Source of the DNA: a bacterium
GTDB lineage: Bacteria > SZUA-182 > SZUA-191
Direction: 5' to 3'
Assembly (NCBI GenBank): GCA_003230535.1
Contig: QIEW01000217.1
Coordinates: 1-12,546 of the forward strand
Length of the DNA stretch: 12,546 nucleotides
Within the stretch, counting starts at the first letter, position 1; every line of letters starts with the position of its first letter. A model generated the notes under the pieces. That model saw only the letters and a list, made by a program, of their open reading frames with translations. It had not been told where the DNA came from and did no database searches. Positions 12,456 through 12,546 of the stretch are shown here, in pieces. The position numbers were made by a program, and so were the translations under genes.

Positions 12456-12546
12456 ATGGCTGGTCTAAAGCTGGGGTTACTGCAAGTTTACACCGGCGAC
12501 GGAAAGGGTAAAACCTCAGCCGCATTAGGTTTGGCCCTAAGAGCGG
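12456..12546 (+). CDS. cobO: Corrinoid (cob(I)alamin) adenosyltransferase, 5' end only
   Basis: The first 30 codons plus one base are present and run off the window. The product opens MAGLKLGLLQVYTGDGKGKT and continues SAALGLALRA. The P-loop GDGKGKTS after QVYTG and the ALGLALRA that follows are characteristic of the CobA/CobO/BtuR family, which transfers the adenosyl group from ATP to the cobalt of a corrinoid in coenzyme B12 synthesis or salvage. GGGGGGAG (12441-12448) lies 7 nt before the ATG. The family usually runs to about 170-200 aa, so most of the gene is outside. Whether it belongs to a de novo cob operon or is a salvage enzyme cannot be told here. Confidence 0.88.
   Translation, partial: MAGLKLGLLQVYTGDGKGKTSAALGLALRA

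Overview
The window looks like a chromosomal segment from a Gram-negative-type, probably uncultured bacterium. Two genes carry lipoprotein signals, there is a class A penicillin-binding protein, gyrase is bacterial, and the last gene belongs to corrinoid metabolism. No gene fixes the phylum, and I do not claim one. All convincing genes lie on the + strand. There is no transposase, integrase, CRISPR array, tRNA or rRNA.

Layout: (1) 1-242, repeat-derived DNA that is open in frame with the first gene but is probably not coding. (2) 243-3881, an AddA/RecB-type helicase-nuclease with an unusual Fe-S-type C-terminus. (3) 3882-4332, a repeat-packed spacer ending in a very good extended -10 promoter. 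(4) 4333-4542, a 69-aa hypothetical protein. (5) 4543-5221, a repeat cluster. (6) 5222-5470, a small lipoprotein. (7) 5681-8104, gyrA. (8) 8105-8742, a second repeat cluster with a highly structured element, a broken mini-ORF and a hairpin over a ribosome binding site. (9) 8743-9555 and 9586-11949, a probable two-gene operon of a TPR lipoprotein and a PBP1A-type peptidoglycan synthase. (10) 11950-12455, a third repeat cluster. (11) 12456 to the window end, the first 30 codons of a corrinoid adenosyltransferase.

The genes are mostly housekeeping: DNA end processing, supercoiling, cell-wall synthesis and B12 activation. Only the TPR lipoprotein and PBP1A look functionally linked by position.

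The striking part is between the genes. At least twelve short hairpins recur, mostly in pairs. Stem sequences differ from hairpin to hairpin but stay fully paired. Loops stay nearly fixed: the first hairpin of each pair carries CTCA and the second carries its complement TGAG. A separate cloverleaf-like element at 8384-8510 follows the same plan with loops GGTG and CACT. Two of the clusters are bracketed by long direct repeats. This resembles REPIN-type paired palindromes but with fixed complementary loops, and it is the best candidate here for an undescribed system.
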